Below are positions 45,501-59,400 of a stretch of DNA of 64,000 bases, one piece after another (position 1 is the stretch's first letter; each line of letters begins with the position of its first letter). A model generated the notes under the pieces. It was not told the origin of the DNA. It did not search any database and worked only from the letters and a program-made list of their open reading frames with translations. The DNA lies in the NCBI GenBank assembly GCA_946803715.1, contig CAMPET010000092.1, positions 189,298 to 253,297 on the forward strand. Reading direction: 5' to 3'. The stretch is from Beroe ovata. Its lineage: Eukaryota; Ctenophora; Nuda; Beroida; Beroidae. The translations under genes were made by a program, and so were the position numbers.

Positions 45501-48500
45501 GATGGGAGAAGAAGTAGGGCCGAGTGTTTTACTTACCAAAAACAGGTTATTTCGAGTATTCTTATTCGACAGTGACATGATTGATTATGTTCATAGATTC
45601 AATGTCTTATTTTACTGTTTCACAGATACGAAGAAGTAGATTTCAACGCGACTCTGTACGTTAATCCAGCCAGTTTTGAAACTGGTTATATCGGACTGGT
45701 TTTGGGATACCAGGGACCTGGTGAAATGTACGTGTTGTTATGGAGACAGGACTACAAGACCTGGCTGGATGGGCAGTGTGGTGATGTGTGCTATAGTGGT
45801 GATGCTATGGGCGGAACAACAGGTTTGATGAACAGTCATAACAGAAGTGGGTCAAAATGCGAAATTTGTGTCATATGCGTAACGCGCGAAATAGTTTTAG
45901 TGATTGGGTTCGCGCAGAATGCCAGTTAAATGAGAAATTTTCCCACGCTTCACAGTCATGCGCGGCTCGCACATCTTGAGTTTCGCACTAAAAAAATAAG
46001 GATGAATATAAAAATTCATCCTTATTTCCCACAGGGTTACAAATGAGACGTGTTCATCTGACAAGCACACAAAAAGACACTGTACAAAGCTGGATGTGGT
46101 TCAGTGAGACCAGTGCAGGATCAACACTGTTATGGCAACACCCTGACCATACCTCATGGATACCTGGTAAAGCGTACAGGTAAAAACTTAGTTCTTTAAT
46201 ATCCTTCTAAACTTTGTCGAATGTCCTTACGACCTCCTACGGTATCGTATACTATTTCTTAGCTCTCTCTCTGATCTCAGTTTCAAACAAACTCAAATCT
46301 TGGTCTAGCCAAGTGACATAGTGTCACATATTCCAACTATATCAACTCGTGAATACGATCGGGACTCTCCCGATTATAATTTTACGGTTGGCAAGCATGT
46401 CGTTTGTGATGTCTAAACAATATTCTTGAGGTGGTACACACTAAACTATTAGGTATCGTTCTGAAGTAGAAATTTATTCCTTCAACGATTTCTATTCATT
46501 AAAAAAATGTTGAATGAAAGCAGGCATAGAAATTCGGGTATTTTAAGATACGAATTGATATTCATGCATGCTTACTAAGAACCTATACTTAACAATGGAA
46601 TATTTAAACGGGGCTCGACTTAATCGCTTTTATGTGCGAAGCTATCTATTCAATTAATGTTTCATCGCATATTAAAGTTCTTGTCAAATCTTGTGATAGT
46701 TTGAACTGTGTCATCAATAAGCATGATATCGCTTGTCTCTGGCAACATACATATATTCCTTGTTTTAATTTACAAATTGTCTTCTGATGCAATGTATCAG
46801 TTTCGATACGAAAATACACGAATCATATCATCTCTTTACTGTGTGAATATATATTGCGAGGATTGGCGAAGCTACTACTTACCCGAATAATCGATCACAG
46901 GTGGTTTGTCTCGCATCGACCCTCTATTGGTGTGATAAGAGTTAAGATCTTCACTGCTGGGGACGATTTGATCGTGGACTCGGGTGATATCTATGATGCA
47001 ACATACTTGGGAGGGAAGATCGGGGTGTTCAATTTCCACCAATCACACTCTCTATGGTAAACATGATAGATATCTCCCACGGCTGCTGCAGCTATGTTAT
47101 CACTCTGATATAGCACCTGCTTTTAACCAGGGTATACCTAATTATAATCACATAATCATACAGTCGTTATAATAGGAGCAACATGCGGATGAAGTGTGTG
47201 GATCCAGAGGATTACGGTATCGATCTGTCTCACCAATCTCACTTGAAATTGGGAACTATTGCAGAGTTAAAACTCACTAAGAACTTTGTGATAAGTGCGT
47301 GGGTATATCTGTACGATAGTAGCGTTGGCAAGCAGCCAATTCTGTGTACGGAAGGAGGGATAATGTGAGTCACTTGCTTTGCTATTCAGAGTAAAATGGC
47401 ATGAAAATTAATAAATTTCACCGAAATTGCATTGAGCTACCCCAAGTAATGATTTGGTTGTAATAACTAAATAATGTAATCTTTACAAGATGTGTTCTGG
47501 TTGACGAGAGCTCAGCTCTGGTAGCGTGGTACAGAGATGTTACCATAACATTCTCACTTGATATGGAGGTGGAGACCTGGTATCTCATAGCGCTGAGAGC
47601 TGACTTCCAATTGGACATCCTCACTCTCTTCAGGTATGCAGTTTAACCGTCAATGATGTCAATAATGCGTTTGTGTGGAATTGTGTTTGCAGCATTCTGT
47701 GTAATCTGTTTATCACAGGAATGAAGTGGAGGAGACGGCCACTCTGTCAAGTGGGTCAGTTGTCAAAGATGCCGAATATTCCCAGTATCTCTATCTTGGA
47801 ACCGATCTCACTGATCACATGAGTGGTGAGTGTTATGATGAAATTCCTCGTTCAGTCGTTCAGAGCAGGTTCACGGGTTCTCTCCCTCACAATATCCCTG
47901 ACACATGTTTGTAGCAATCACACCTGACTGCCTTACACCAGGAACAGTGGGTGATGTACGGATTATCCCACGACTCCTCACCGCTGACACCCTGCCAACC
48001 CTCCTCTCCCCCTCCCTCGCCCGGCAGCGGGACATGGGCATTGTCTCACTCCACCTCACCTTTAGAGAGAACCGGCTCGGTGATCCCGATAGTGACATAG
48101 AGGTATGAGTCCTCTTTTCGTATCAGTAGTTCAACTTTCATACCCCTTTCTCCTTTGGAAATACTCACTTTGATCTGTGATAAATTTAGGGGAGGTTATT
48201 ATTGAGTTACGCATCATTTTCATGCTCATTTTACCAGCTACCAATACCCATCGTACCAAAACAAGCTGCTCTGAGAAATAATGCCTGACCATACGATCAC
48301 TATGATAGAGCGTGCTACAGCACATTGGGCTGTATCACTAGATTTTGTTGTATAGGAGTCGTGTTATGGTCACAAACAAACGATATTGTCTTAGCAACAA
48401 ATGGACTTATTACTCATTTCTATCGATTATTTACTCTCCTAATTTCATACAATCCATCCATATTGTGTAATATATTCAAAATTCCGTCCTAGTTCATATT

Positions 48501-48842
48501 TCCCTTGCATCGCTCCCCCCCCTTTGCTTTAGAATTGCGTCGTATGATTATCACTCTATCGCGCTCGTTTAGGTTACCGCCAGCGATCCAGCCCCGACCC
48601 TGGTCCCAGTGTCTATCACCGGACACGCCCACGCAGTCCTGCAATCGATCTCCTCAAAGAGACGGAAAAGAGACAGTCCGAATCCGATGATGTCATCATC
48701 GTCCTATGATGACGTCATGTATTCAGTGCTGTCAGGATCATCCAGTTCTCAAAAGTTGAGGAAGAACACTGTGAGTAGTAGTTATTATAGCAGGACGAGA
48801 AAGAAGATCAGGAAAATGAGATTAAAGAGGGAGGAGCTTTAG
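36575..48842 (+). CDS. Giant chimeric extracellular protein: LRR / fibro-slime / cadherin-like / EGF / thrombospondin / LamG-like
   Basis: Sixteen coding exons join in phase: 36575-42409, 42562-42728, 42851-42966, 43095-43255, 43467-43701, 43965-44100, 44281-44419, 45223-45341, 45626-45822, 46035-46179, 46901-47056, 47176-47364, 47490-47633, 47719-47825, 47915-48102 and 48573-48842, giving 2767 residues. A signal peptide (1-15) is followed by an LRR cap (Cys65, 69, 71, 78) and LRRs to about 985, with a CT cap starting PLPCAC. A fibro-slime/PA14-like domain (about 1177-1410, GGPDDIWIFIAGVQVLEL) and a cadherin-like part (about 1440-1680, DSNDNCPVF) come next. Then follow a cysteine-rich stretch, three EGF repeats (from about 1925), thrombospondin type 3 calcium repeats (about 2060-2290), a thrombospondin C-terminal domain (about 2290-2478), a LamG-like domain and a basic tail. 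It is a likely secreted matrix or adhesion protein. I know no named protein with this order. Confidence 0.92.
43855..43915 (+). repeat. GCTATCAGGT decamer tandem repeat in a thrombospondin-region intron
   Basis: About six copies of a 10-bp unit lie 50-110 bp upstream of the acceptor at 43964, followed by further ATCAGG words. Each unit carries CAG-G, a decoy for the acceptor consensus. Confidence 0.85.
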
Positions 48843-51425
48843 AACTATGGGTCACCGCATGACAACACTATGTCACCGAAAGACAGCATTATCTAACCAC
48901 GTGACGATGCTCTGACATTACTATGACAACGCTCTGTCATATGCGTTGTCAGAGTGATGACAGTGTCATCTAATGATGACAACACGTCATGACTGATTGT
49001 TGGTAATCGGTAGTCGTGCGTGACGAACACTCGAGTAAAGTATGCGTACTTTTAGATTAATTGATCACGCCGCTGCGCGTAGGTGTGTACTTAACAAAAC
49101 CGAAGTAGTTAGCCTATCAAATGATGGCATGCGCCGATAGGATGCGTGTTATCAACTATTGTGACGGGGTGGTCACTGCAGTTGACCAGTGAAATTGTCA
49201 TCTTGTTAATTTCATGATAACATTTTGATAGCTAAAATCCCATTGTTGCTTTTTAAATGTTTGTAAATGTCGTAACTGACTAAAATTATCTATTTAGTTT
49301 ATAACTAAAGTAAAATTTGTTTATTTCATGTTTTTCAGAAGTATGAAGTATTTGATAACCGGCGTTCAGTTTGAATAACGGTGAGGTAGTCGTACTTATG
49401 TTTTGCACGATCAAAAGTTTCATTTTTTTGATAATCATGCAATATTATGCAATTTTTTGATAGCGGTTTTAAATGAAATACACCTTGCACGATCAGTAAT
49501 CAGTGATAATGTTATATTTTAAAATTCTTTATATGAATTTTGACCAGTTTTTAATAAAGTTCTTGATCTTTGATGAAATAACGGAAATGATTGCACATTT
49601 TCAGACGAATGCCGACAGTTTTATTGTGGCATTTTAAAAAATGTGCTCGCCTCTTTCAATTTTGTTCCATTTTAAGAACAACTTCCTTATTGTTATTCAA
49701 TATTTGTAACGGTGACAACGTGATTAGCAAGATGAATAGCCATCGAAAAAATCCCTCTCTTATCTGATATAGCTGTTTAAAATCGGTATTTGGATGTAAA
49801 GACAGAATTTAAGTTATCGACAACATCAAAAACCATCTTTTGTCGGTCTTAAAATCTTTCTCGGTGTTGATGATAAGATCATTTTGTAGATTTAAACTTG
49901 TGTTATTCCGTGTTTTGTCACCAGCACCACGCCCTTGTGGTGATTCCATTCTTCAAAACGGCATTTCACTCCTAATCCTATCTCAATCTGTGCAGATCAT
50001 CGCTGAGTCGTGAAACGATGATTGAACTTACTATTACTAAGTTACTTAACTTAAACTTTACTAACTTGGTAAGTATGTTCTCAGTTTATTTTCATATTCA
50101 TGAACGAACATGATTATTCCTCGCTGAGGATATACAGCGTTTTGTTTCATTATTCTTCTCTTTCAATTTGTGAATCATTTTTTTAACCATATTTATCGCT
50201 GTAGACTCTCGATGCAGATTTATCTATTCTAAAAATGTAATTTTGTGGTTTATTTCCAGTCATTTACATCGTCTGCCCTACCGCAAATTCAGCATCGCTA
50301 ATTTATGTGAAAATTGTACTTTGTTGTCCACGTTATTAGACTCAAACTCATATTAACGTCTCTATAATTCTCTTGTATTGTCATCAGTAGCTGCTTGAAT
50401 GCAGCGAATTTCAATCTTTGTCATGGATGTAGGTGATATTAGATGTAGCTCCAATTCAATTATAAAATTTAGCAAATTAATTACAATCCATAATAGCATA
50501 ATGATCAATCGAGATTCGGAATACTTTGAATACGATATGTCAATGATTTCTGCGGATGCTAGCAGGCCTCAAATTACCCTCTCTATCATTAGTTTCTATC
50601 AGATCTATGTCTAAACATATACCAATTTCTATCATAAATCTTCTATTTATAGCTTTCATCCTTTCTTTTAGATCATCAGAAAATTGATTGCCTTATTTTG
50701 AGCAGCTCTAAGTCTAAACAATTCCCTTCTGTAAGTGTATATTGGTCTTAACTGGTTATGAGGTTGTCTTGGATCTTCATCTTTAGTCTGACGTATCGGC
50801 ATATCCCTTTTCTTGTAGATTTCAATCGCATAAAATGTACATGATACATTTCCCTTGTTCGATCCATTTTCACAAAATTTCTGTTTTGATCTTTCCGTCG
50901 AATCTGATCCTTTTCTAAAGCTGATCTTGCCGTAACTTCAGAATAGAATATTGTTTGTTTCTATTTCCGGATTATGGATGAATATCGTCACTATACTCCA
51001 AGTTCCATGAATAATTTCCTTGTGCTCAGTTTAACAGTGTCCTTAGTAAACCAAGTTTTATTCGCCGTTTCATATTTATTGCCTGTTGTTGAACTAACAA
51101 CGTTCACATTTATGGTTTGGGCGATATATGATTGGGAAATTTTGGGCCGGTTCATTTTGTACTTCTGATCGGCTCGATAAAAAGTCTTTATACCGATTTA
51201 TCGATATCGATATCGATACAACTTGAATATTGTTTTGAATCGGTGTAGCATCACAAAGTCACAAATTTTTAATTGCCGTCTTAGCCCGTGTCTATTTAAA
51301 TTTTGTATCAGTTTAACACTTTTTAAGAAGATCATTTTGAGTTTTGTCTATATTCGTCTTGTTCTACTTCATGTCTGTTTACACATGTAAAGGCCTGTGA
51401 GTAGGCGGTTCTAAGCACTAGCAAT

Positions 51426-51465
<40 letters not shown>

Positions 51466-52689
51466 GTAGTANCACACACAAACACACACACACTGTTTGC
51501 GGATCTTTGCGGCATAGAGTGTATGGTGTGTAACAAGTAATATGGTTTTGTAGAAAGCCCAAGCAAAGCAAAGATGTTATTGGACAAAGGTTTCAATTGA
51601 GTCGGCTCTGTCAAGGGAAACTAGGTTGCAATTGTTCGTCTCGAGTTTTCTGTTGCTTACGTTGATCCGAAATAGCTGTTCCTATGGGCCGGTACATGAA
51701 AATTCTGAAAAAAACTGGATCATTGATCAGCGGATTCATAATCCCATCTTCCCAGGCTCATATATGTTCCCCCTCTGAGAGTATAAACTTCCCGAGTAGA
51801 AAGAAAGAGAGGTCCAAGTTGTGCTGACCACGCCCACTTGTACCGACACTCCCGTGAGAAGATACCACGTGACACCTGCAACATGACTTGCACTAGCTCA
51901 GACAAGGACCATAACGTGGACACTTTCAACACGTTAGTACTGATTGCATGTGTCACTGTGTCACTGCATGTGTCGCTGTGTCACTGTGCAGGTATTATAC
52001 TTTTCAACTGCAATCAGTTTCTCATGCGCATGATGAGTACCTTGGCCACATCACCAACACGGTGCCGTATAACACGTGACACGTGAAGTGCATGCCAATA
52101 CGTGTTTCAACTTCAAGCCAGACCTATTTGTAGTCTTATCTCACGTATCACAAGGCCTATGCATCGGCATCGCATATCGGAAGTATGCTAACATTTTGGC
52201 CACTAAATAAAGATGGCACTCCGTTATCTTATCCCCGATTAAAGGAGTCCAATTATCGCCGCGGCTTACCATCGAAGAACATTCCGCTGCGAAATGAACG
52301 CTAACGAGATTAGTTCCCCCAGTATATATCGTGTTACTAACACCACTTTATAACATCATCCAGGCATGATAATATAGAACCGAGCTGATATACCTCGCGG
52401 AGCTTATTTTCTCGAATTTAACAGTAACTTGGCTACTTCTAGTTTTAGCATTGGATTTCGATACATTTAGCATTGGTTTTGAAATTTCATCGTCAATACG
52501 TAGTCAAATTGTTGAGATCCAATACCTAAATTTAAATTAACATGATGAGGTAGGCTATCACGATGAGTATGGAAACGTTTTCCCATCCATTTCCGACTTG
52601 GAACCTGAACATATTGTCCCCCAAAATAAGTGCTTGATCCATATTCCGAGACTGCAAGTCACAGAGTGACCGTGACATCCTGTTCACAG
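48843..52689. other. 3' UTR and AT-rich intergenic DNA
   Basis: Just after the stop codon, 48850-49000 repeats words such as TGACAACACTATGTCA and GTCATCTAATGATGACA. A poly(A) signal AATAAA at 49553-49558 probably ends the giant gene. Beyond it the DNA is AT-rich without supported exons. It contains alternating ATCGAT/ATATCG words at 51199-51220 and a CA microsatellite with an N at 51426-51490. Confidence 0.5.
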
Positions 52690-55543
52690 GTCTGACATAG
52701 GAGACATGGATGCTCTGATACAGAAGTTGGAGAAGTCTGTCGCCAGGATGGGAGATGTCCACCATGAGTCGCTCAATGATACCCCTCGAAAACAAGTGAG
52801 TTGCGTAGTGCGTACAACTACAAGTGCGTACAACTACAAGTGCGTACAACTACACATGTTTTCTATGTAAACACACGTTTACACATGTTTACAATGTTAT
52901 CCAAACTTCGGCCCCCGCCCATCATGAATTAACTCGCGGGTCCGTTTTCAATTCTAATTCTTATTCTATAGTTCATATATCCAGGTCATGTGAACGGGTC
53001 GGAACTTTTAAACCACGCAACCACATATACTTCACTGTGATAATAAACTTCTTTTTCGAGTGCATCACACGCGAAACAATAGCTTTCAGAACAGTCCGCG
53101 TTGTGAAGATCATCTATTCACATCACATATTATGTAATGCGCTTCACTATCACTTTAAGTTAACAAAGCATCATATGGCCGATCCTACACCAGTCATGCT
53201 GCGCGCATGCGCCCTCTTTAAATCTCTAGGTTCAATCACTCTTTTATTGTGGCCACTACTACTGCTGTGATGCACTATTTGATAAAATGATGCCATGATG
53301 CTGTGTTTATTACTGGATTGACCTTGTTTAATAGCAGCACGCCCATTGTCATACTGTTTTTAATAAAGTCATGAGTTGTAACTCATCAAATGCTATCACG
53401 GAGTTTAAATTGAATTCTCTATGAAGATGCTTTCATGCTTGCCACAGACAATGGATCCATATACCATGAGCTTTCTTTGCAGCAGCCAATCTGATCGGCT
53501 TCTCACCTTGTCACAAAAGATTGAAATACTGTTCACTCCATCTTTGATAGACGAATCGACCGAAAAATCACTCATCGCATGAAAGTTTTACTTTCAGCTC
53601 TACGTTAACTTTTTGTGTTGTTTTGTCTCTCTCTAGCACTTACTACAACTTTGCCAACGCTGAAACCATTCGATCGAGATTTGCGTTTGCAGGTGTTTCA
53701 AGTTTTCATCAGAGCTATTCAAGAGAATTATTTTTTTGAACTTTGAAGGTGTATCAAGTTTTCATAAGAGCTATTCAAGAGATTAATTTTATACTTGAAG
53801 TTTGCTTTGTCGACACTTTTATTAACTGATCAGTGGTAGAATTTAAGAATCAGGATCAGGATGTTCAACGGTTTCACTCTTGAAAATGCTGACCCACTTG
53901 ATGTTGAAGGGGAAGAGAAGGACAAGAAAAGAAAGGTGATTATCCGTTACACTGACCAACTTGAGCGCAACTTGAGCGCAATAGTCATCCATGTTTCCAT
54001 GGGAACCAGTATATTGTCATTGCACGTGCATATTGATGTAGTTTGCGAGACTACGCGCAATCTTACTTCCATAGTTTGTTTTTGATTTTACCGATAAACG
54101 TGGCTTCTTTGAGGGATTTTAGACCTGACTTACAGACCTTGATGACTAAATTATGGAGATTGCTGATATTAAGAAGAAAGACCGAACACTAGTTAGTGTG
54201 AAAGTGACCAAGTGTGATGTTGAGCAATGTATTAAGAGCAATGAAAGCCCCTTTTCTGTCCAGAGAAACCTGTCCAGCTCCGTGTCCAGATACAGTTCCA
54301 TTTCCTCTAGGAGTTCCCACGCGCCCCTACCTGTACCCTCGGTCCATGATCGAACTCCTGGGGGTAGATCTGGCCGAAAGCCAGGAAATAACGTGTCTCA
54401 GCATTACCAAGAGGCAAGGAGACCATGTGAGCACTATGAAAGATCTGTCGTTTCCAACGCGAAACAAAAACGAGGATCCAAGACCAAGGGTAAAAAGTCG
54501 GGCAAAGTGCTAATTGCCCGGAAACCCCGTGATTCCAAGAGTCTAGTAATTGCCGATGATGCTAGGATAACTCCGATCTCATACAACAGAACGATCATTG
54601 ACCATCTTGAGAGGGACAGATACACCCACCCCAATTACAACGTGGATCATATTGTCAAGTTTCCGCCTAAACCAGCTGTCACTGTTGATGCCAGATACGG
54701 GGAATGAAGTTCTGATCATTGTCATGGAATTTTAAACATTTTCTTGGAAATTTCATTCAGTAGTCATTTTGAATTTAGCTCATTCACAGATTTTTTATTC
54801 TTTATTGGAAGCGCCTACATAGTATGAACCTAAGAAATCTCTGATTCCCTGAAGCTCCCAAAATTTAGCCGCTCATAATATAATGTACCACAACTCTGCA
54901 CTTTTGCTCCCCCCAGGGAACAAGTCTAGACCCTCCCCTGTACGACTGTAGGACGTTATTCTCCATGTTCTCGGGAAATGACAGGTCCAAGAGGGTGGTC
55001 GACATAGATCAGATCTGGTTCGAGGCACAGAGACAGCAGAATGGCCAGGATGCAAAACACGGGGGCGATTCCCGTGGAGCTATGAATAACAAGAAACTAC
55101 AGCGTATTAAGAACCACTCAAGGTAGGCAAATGAACAAAATGAAAACTTTGCATGCTTCGTAGCATACTTGAACTTCGAGTGAGGCACAGATTCTCTGTT
55201 CAATAGAACTGTTGTGAGTTTAATAAGGACATGTTCATTCTCTTTCAGGCACGTTCGGAAAGCAGCTAGCAGTACGAATGTGTTGGTGAACGAGCATGTT
55301 GCCAAACAGAAGATTATCATCCAGAGAGCCAGTTCACACCCCAGTCTGAGGACCAGTACTCTCCAGCCAACACCGAGTAGAGCTGGCGGCAGGATATCCA
55401 CCGGGACTAACTTCGAAACTCCTGTTTCATACCACAATTTCATCGCACAAGAAATGAGGAAAGCATCGTGGGATGCGAGTCTCCGGCCTAAGTCGGGGGA
55501 ACAGAGTATAGGTGTACTCAAGGAGATGTACGAGATCAGATAA
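52690..55543 (+). CDS. Unrecognised basic, serine-rich protein (exon set, joins partly unresolved)
   Basis: The most secure exons are 54917-55122 and 55249-55543, joined in phase 2 by GTAGGC and a TCTTTCAG acceptor. They encode SLDPPLYDCRTLFSMFSGND, RVVDIDQIWFEAQRQQ and a Ser/Arg/Lys-rich end closing LKEMYEIR. Upstream, 54153-54707 is an open frame of 184 residues rich in Ser and Lys (ISSRSSHAPLPVP, KQKRGSKTKGKKSGK), and 52690-52795 ends with DTPRKQ before GTGAGT. A further candidate exon at 53861-53935 ends EEKDKKRK. I could not connect all four with consistent phases, so there may be two genes or unrecognised small exons. No domain is recognised. The basic, disordered sequence would suit a cytoskeletal or ciliary protein, but that is a guess. 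Confidence 0.45.
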
Positions 55544-56485
55544 ACGTACTGGGAGATCGTTACTGTTGTTGTTGCAGATCTGTGTGTGACGACTGGGGAG
55601 AGGAGAATCAGAATGCTATGACTTATGACGTTTGCATTGGTTTCTGCCGAGACGGAAAAGAGAGTTATTCCAGGAAGGGACGAATAATGGCCCCCGTGTG
55701 TTTTGGGATGTACTAACGCGTGACTGTCAACCGCATCATCAGGATCAAATGACTGTCTCTTTGACTATAAATAGAACAAATTTGACGATGGAACAAATTT
55801 CGCTCTCAGATAGATGAATTTAATGGACATTTATTGGCGACAGTATGAAATATGTGAATGCGATCCTATGATGTATCATACATTGTATGATCCTATCTGG
55901 CAAAGGACAAGGTATTGTGCCACCCTCAGCGCAGGGTGAACTCAAATTGGATGTAAACGGGGCTTCCGCTTAGTTAGAGGGAGATTTAGAACTGAAGCTT
56001 GTTTTACGGTGATAGGCCCTCATGTCGCGAGAATTGTGTTTCGTGGGAAGCTTCAGCGACAAAGCTGAATCTTGTTGAGGCATGACATGGCATTGGCATA
56101 GTTCTGCTACATTATGAGATCATGTTCAAGTTTAAGATGTATAATTTATTGATAGTTTAGTCATTTTGAATATTAGGATTTAGGAAGAGCTTTTTCATGC
56201 AGTTTATCAACTTTATGATAATATGATAACAGTTCCACGCAATGTAATGAGATTCAGTTCTTTTGTTATCTTCGATACAAATTTTTAGAAATTACTCAGG
56301 TATATCTTTGTTTAATTTTCTACTATCACTGAAGTCATTTGCCAGCCTGAACGCCACTTGGGATACCTCAAATTCAATTCTAGAATTAAGGATTCAGCTT
56401 GTCCATGCCATATTAATGCACATCACTCTGAGTCGATGATAATATCCCAACCGCAAGGACCTTCACACTGACACACTTCTCTTAT
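55544..56485. other. Convergent intergenic region
   Basis: AT-rich DNA between convergent genes; it should hold both 3' UTRs. On the minus strand the complement of AATAAA lies at 56145-56150, a possible end for the BCCT transcript. No gene is seen. Confidence 0.45.
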
Positions 56486-59400
56486 CTATAGATCAGGGTT
56501 GAAACTGCTATTCACAATCCCATTCTCAATCACGGTATCGTCCCCCTGACCACGCCCTTTTTCTCCAGTAGGCACTAACGTGGTGAGACCGGTCTCCTTA
56601 TCGAATGCATGATCAAGTTGGATTGCCACACTAGGGTACAGGACGAGTACAGCAAAGTAATCCTCCACCGGGTTCCCGTTGATGTTGAAGTGGCTCCTGA
56701 CTGAGGAACGCTGGATGGCCAGGAGCAGAGCGAATGTGAAGTACATGGTCCACCCTACAGCCCATAGCCCGTCCACCATGAGATTCGCCACGTGGAGTAT
56801 TATCCACGTACACCTGCATTACGGGGGGAGAGATGTGAGAGAGGGTCAGGAGATGTTTTCCATTAACGAAACAACGAACTGACGAAATAACAAATACAAC
56901 TCCATTTTCAACTTTGACTCAAGTATTGAAGATGGGATTTGGGACCCACCATAAGATGCATGCTGCTATGAGTAGCATGAGAGAATGGGTCGTCCCATTT
57001 CCTAGCTTTCTGCTGGTTCTGTACATCACAAGCGGTCTGCGATAGGAAATTATAAATATGAATCCTGGTTTACTTCATATACTCAAATAATACTCAAATT
57101 AGCAGATGGCCAAATAAGCTGTAGATTGACGGATTGATGATCCGATGACCGACATCAACTCATGGTCAATCATGGCTATGCTGATTGTGACAGCTCTCTC
57201 AATTACTGCATTCACTCACGTGAGAATGATATTCTGGATAAACTCCAGCCAGAGTGAAGGGCTCAGCACAGTGAACGGGTCAATGATCCCAATCTTGAAA
57301 TCTGTCCCGTAAGGGTTCAGATCACCGACCTCCATTGCGAGTCCTCTCCATAGGGAGACAGCTAGGAAACAGAGCATCACAGCGTACAGTAATCCTGACA
57401 TCATTGCTGCAGTCTACGAACAGAGAGTCTTTATTTACCCGATGAAATCTGTCCACTGTTTCTCACGAAACAGTGGAAATTGGAAAAATAGCATCCGACA
57501 ACTACAAGGAATAAATGCATATTTGATAGAGAGAAGGATTAATTTGAATAAGCTTATCTTATAGGTAAGTATTCACTGCAAAAACTGGACTGTCAGTGTC
57601 TCAGCTATAAGTTACCTGCACAGCACTGAGGGCATCTGATCCTCCTGCCACAAGGAGGGCTGACGCAGTGGCGCCCTGTGCTGCCGCCCAGAATACTCGC
57701 TGTATCCGGGGCGGATTCTGGTCCCCATTGGACGCCATGATGTCGAGCACCAGACTTCCTGGTGGTAATGATATCCGTCTAGATATGCAATTACGTGAGA
57801 TAAATTTGTCTGAATTTCAGACTCTGCAATCGGGAATGGCCTACCCGCACGATTTAGACAAAGTCCCCAATAATACAAGCATAGTCGAGCTGGGTTCCGG
57901 TAAACTGTCTATACAGACCTGAATCAAGACTGGTAACGAAGTAGAGCAGAATCCCAAACAACGAAACCATGCTGAGCATTTTGCCGATTGGTCCCTTTGT
58001 ATCCATCAGCGCAAACCACATGTCATCAACAGGGAGACAGGAAAACCGGACTATTCTATGAGAGAGATGTGTGAGGGTTAGGATTGTTAGGATTGTTAGG
58101 ATTGTTAGGATTGTTAGGATTGTTAGGATTGTAAGAGCTGTGTCATGAGCTGTGTCCCAGTCCATGTTTGATCAGGCTTCTTCCTAGGACTCTTAGGAAG
58201 AATTAGTCTCTTTACTCTTAGTAAGAGATGAAATATTACCTACTTCTTACCTAGAATCTTTGGACACAGACATTACTGATTTATCCATGCTCTTGTAGAA
58301 CTCCTCAAAATTCGCCGGAGTGGCAGCCGTGCTCGATTTCCTCCACTCTGCCCTCCACAGTTGTTCTGTCAGTTTCGTACACTCTATCACATCCTCAAAG
58401 CCGAATCCGGCATTACTCTCAGCCACACTTGCGACAAGGTCTGCCATCCAATCACCTCCTGGGTTAGCCTTGGCAGCGGTCCAATTCAGAATGGCGGTGT
58501 CAGCAGGGCAACAGAAGGGCGTGTCTGGAGAGTGGAGACTGGCGGCTTGTCGTTCAGCTCTCAGAGCACTGCCACCAAACACAGATAGCCAGATGATGAC
58601 GTACATGACTGGAGCAGTCATTGTTCCTGCCGATATTGGGTTCATTCAAATGCCGTATTGGCATGGATCGACTGTTAGTGTTACTGATCAGTTAAATTCA
58701 ATGCTGTACTCACCGTTAATGAATTCTCTGATCGTCCTTCCTTTGGATATCTTAGCAATGAACATGCCAACAAACGGTCCCCAGGATATCCACCATCCCC
58801 AGAAGAATACTGTCCACCCGTCCATCCAGAGTGGTGACCCGTCCGTCACTCCGTCCTCGTATAGCCGCCCTCTCGCAGCCCCGCCCTTCGACGTTATGTT
58901 CAGTTGCTCGAACGCATCGGTCCGGAAGCCGAGAAGTACAAAATACTGGAGATAATGGCCCAAGCTCTGTACCATGAGATTCAACAAAAACCTGTGAAGA
59001 GTGAGAACTATTATAGTTGGTAGCTTGAGAAATCTATGAGCTGGAGACTGGATCAGAGGTCGCAAAGTTATTCTTTGTACTAGGGGGGTCACAACTCGCG
59101 AGATATGGTGAGCGCGCGCGACTTTGACGTACAATAATTCGCCAAAAAAGACGCAACGGTACAATTTCGCAGTTAAAATAACTTATTTCACCACCTGATC
59201 ATCCAATCTCGCTGAAATTCGGATATGTTGGAGAGAACGTGAATACCTAGTGTCCTTACTTGAACGGTGAATTGTACGTAATGGGTTTTTCACTCACCAT
59301 GGATCATCCATCATGAAAATCATGATAAGGAGGGACATTCCCACTCCAAAACAGATCTCACTGATACGCCGTATTCCAGATCCCAGCCCAGACAAGACGG

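Noticed and set aside
57854-58165. Leu-Thr-Ile repeat protein on the minus strand
   Set aside because: The repeat part is the intronic 9-bp array. Only the portion from 58055 downward is coding, as a BCCT exon.
58320-58955. 211-codon plus-strand frame in the BCCT region
   Set aside because: It runs antisense across two confirmed BCCT exons and the intron between them.
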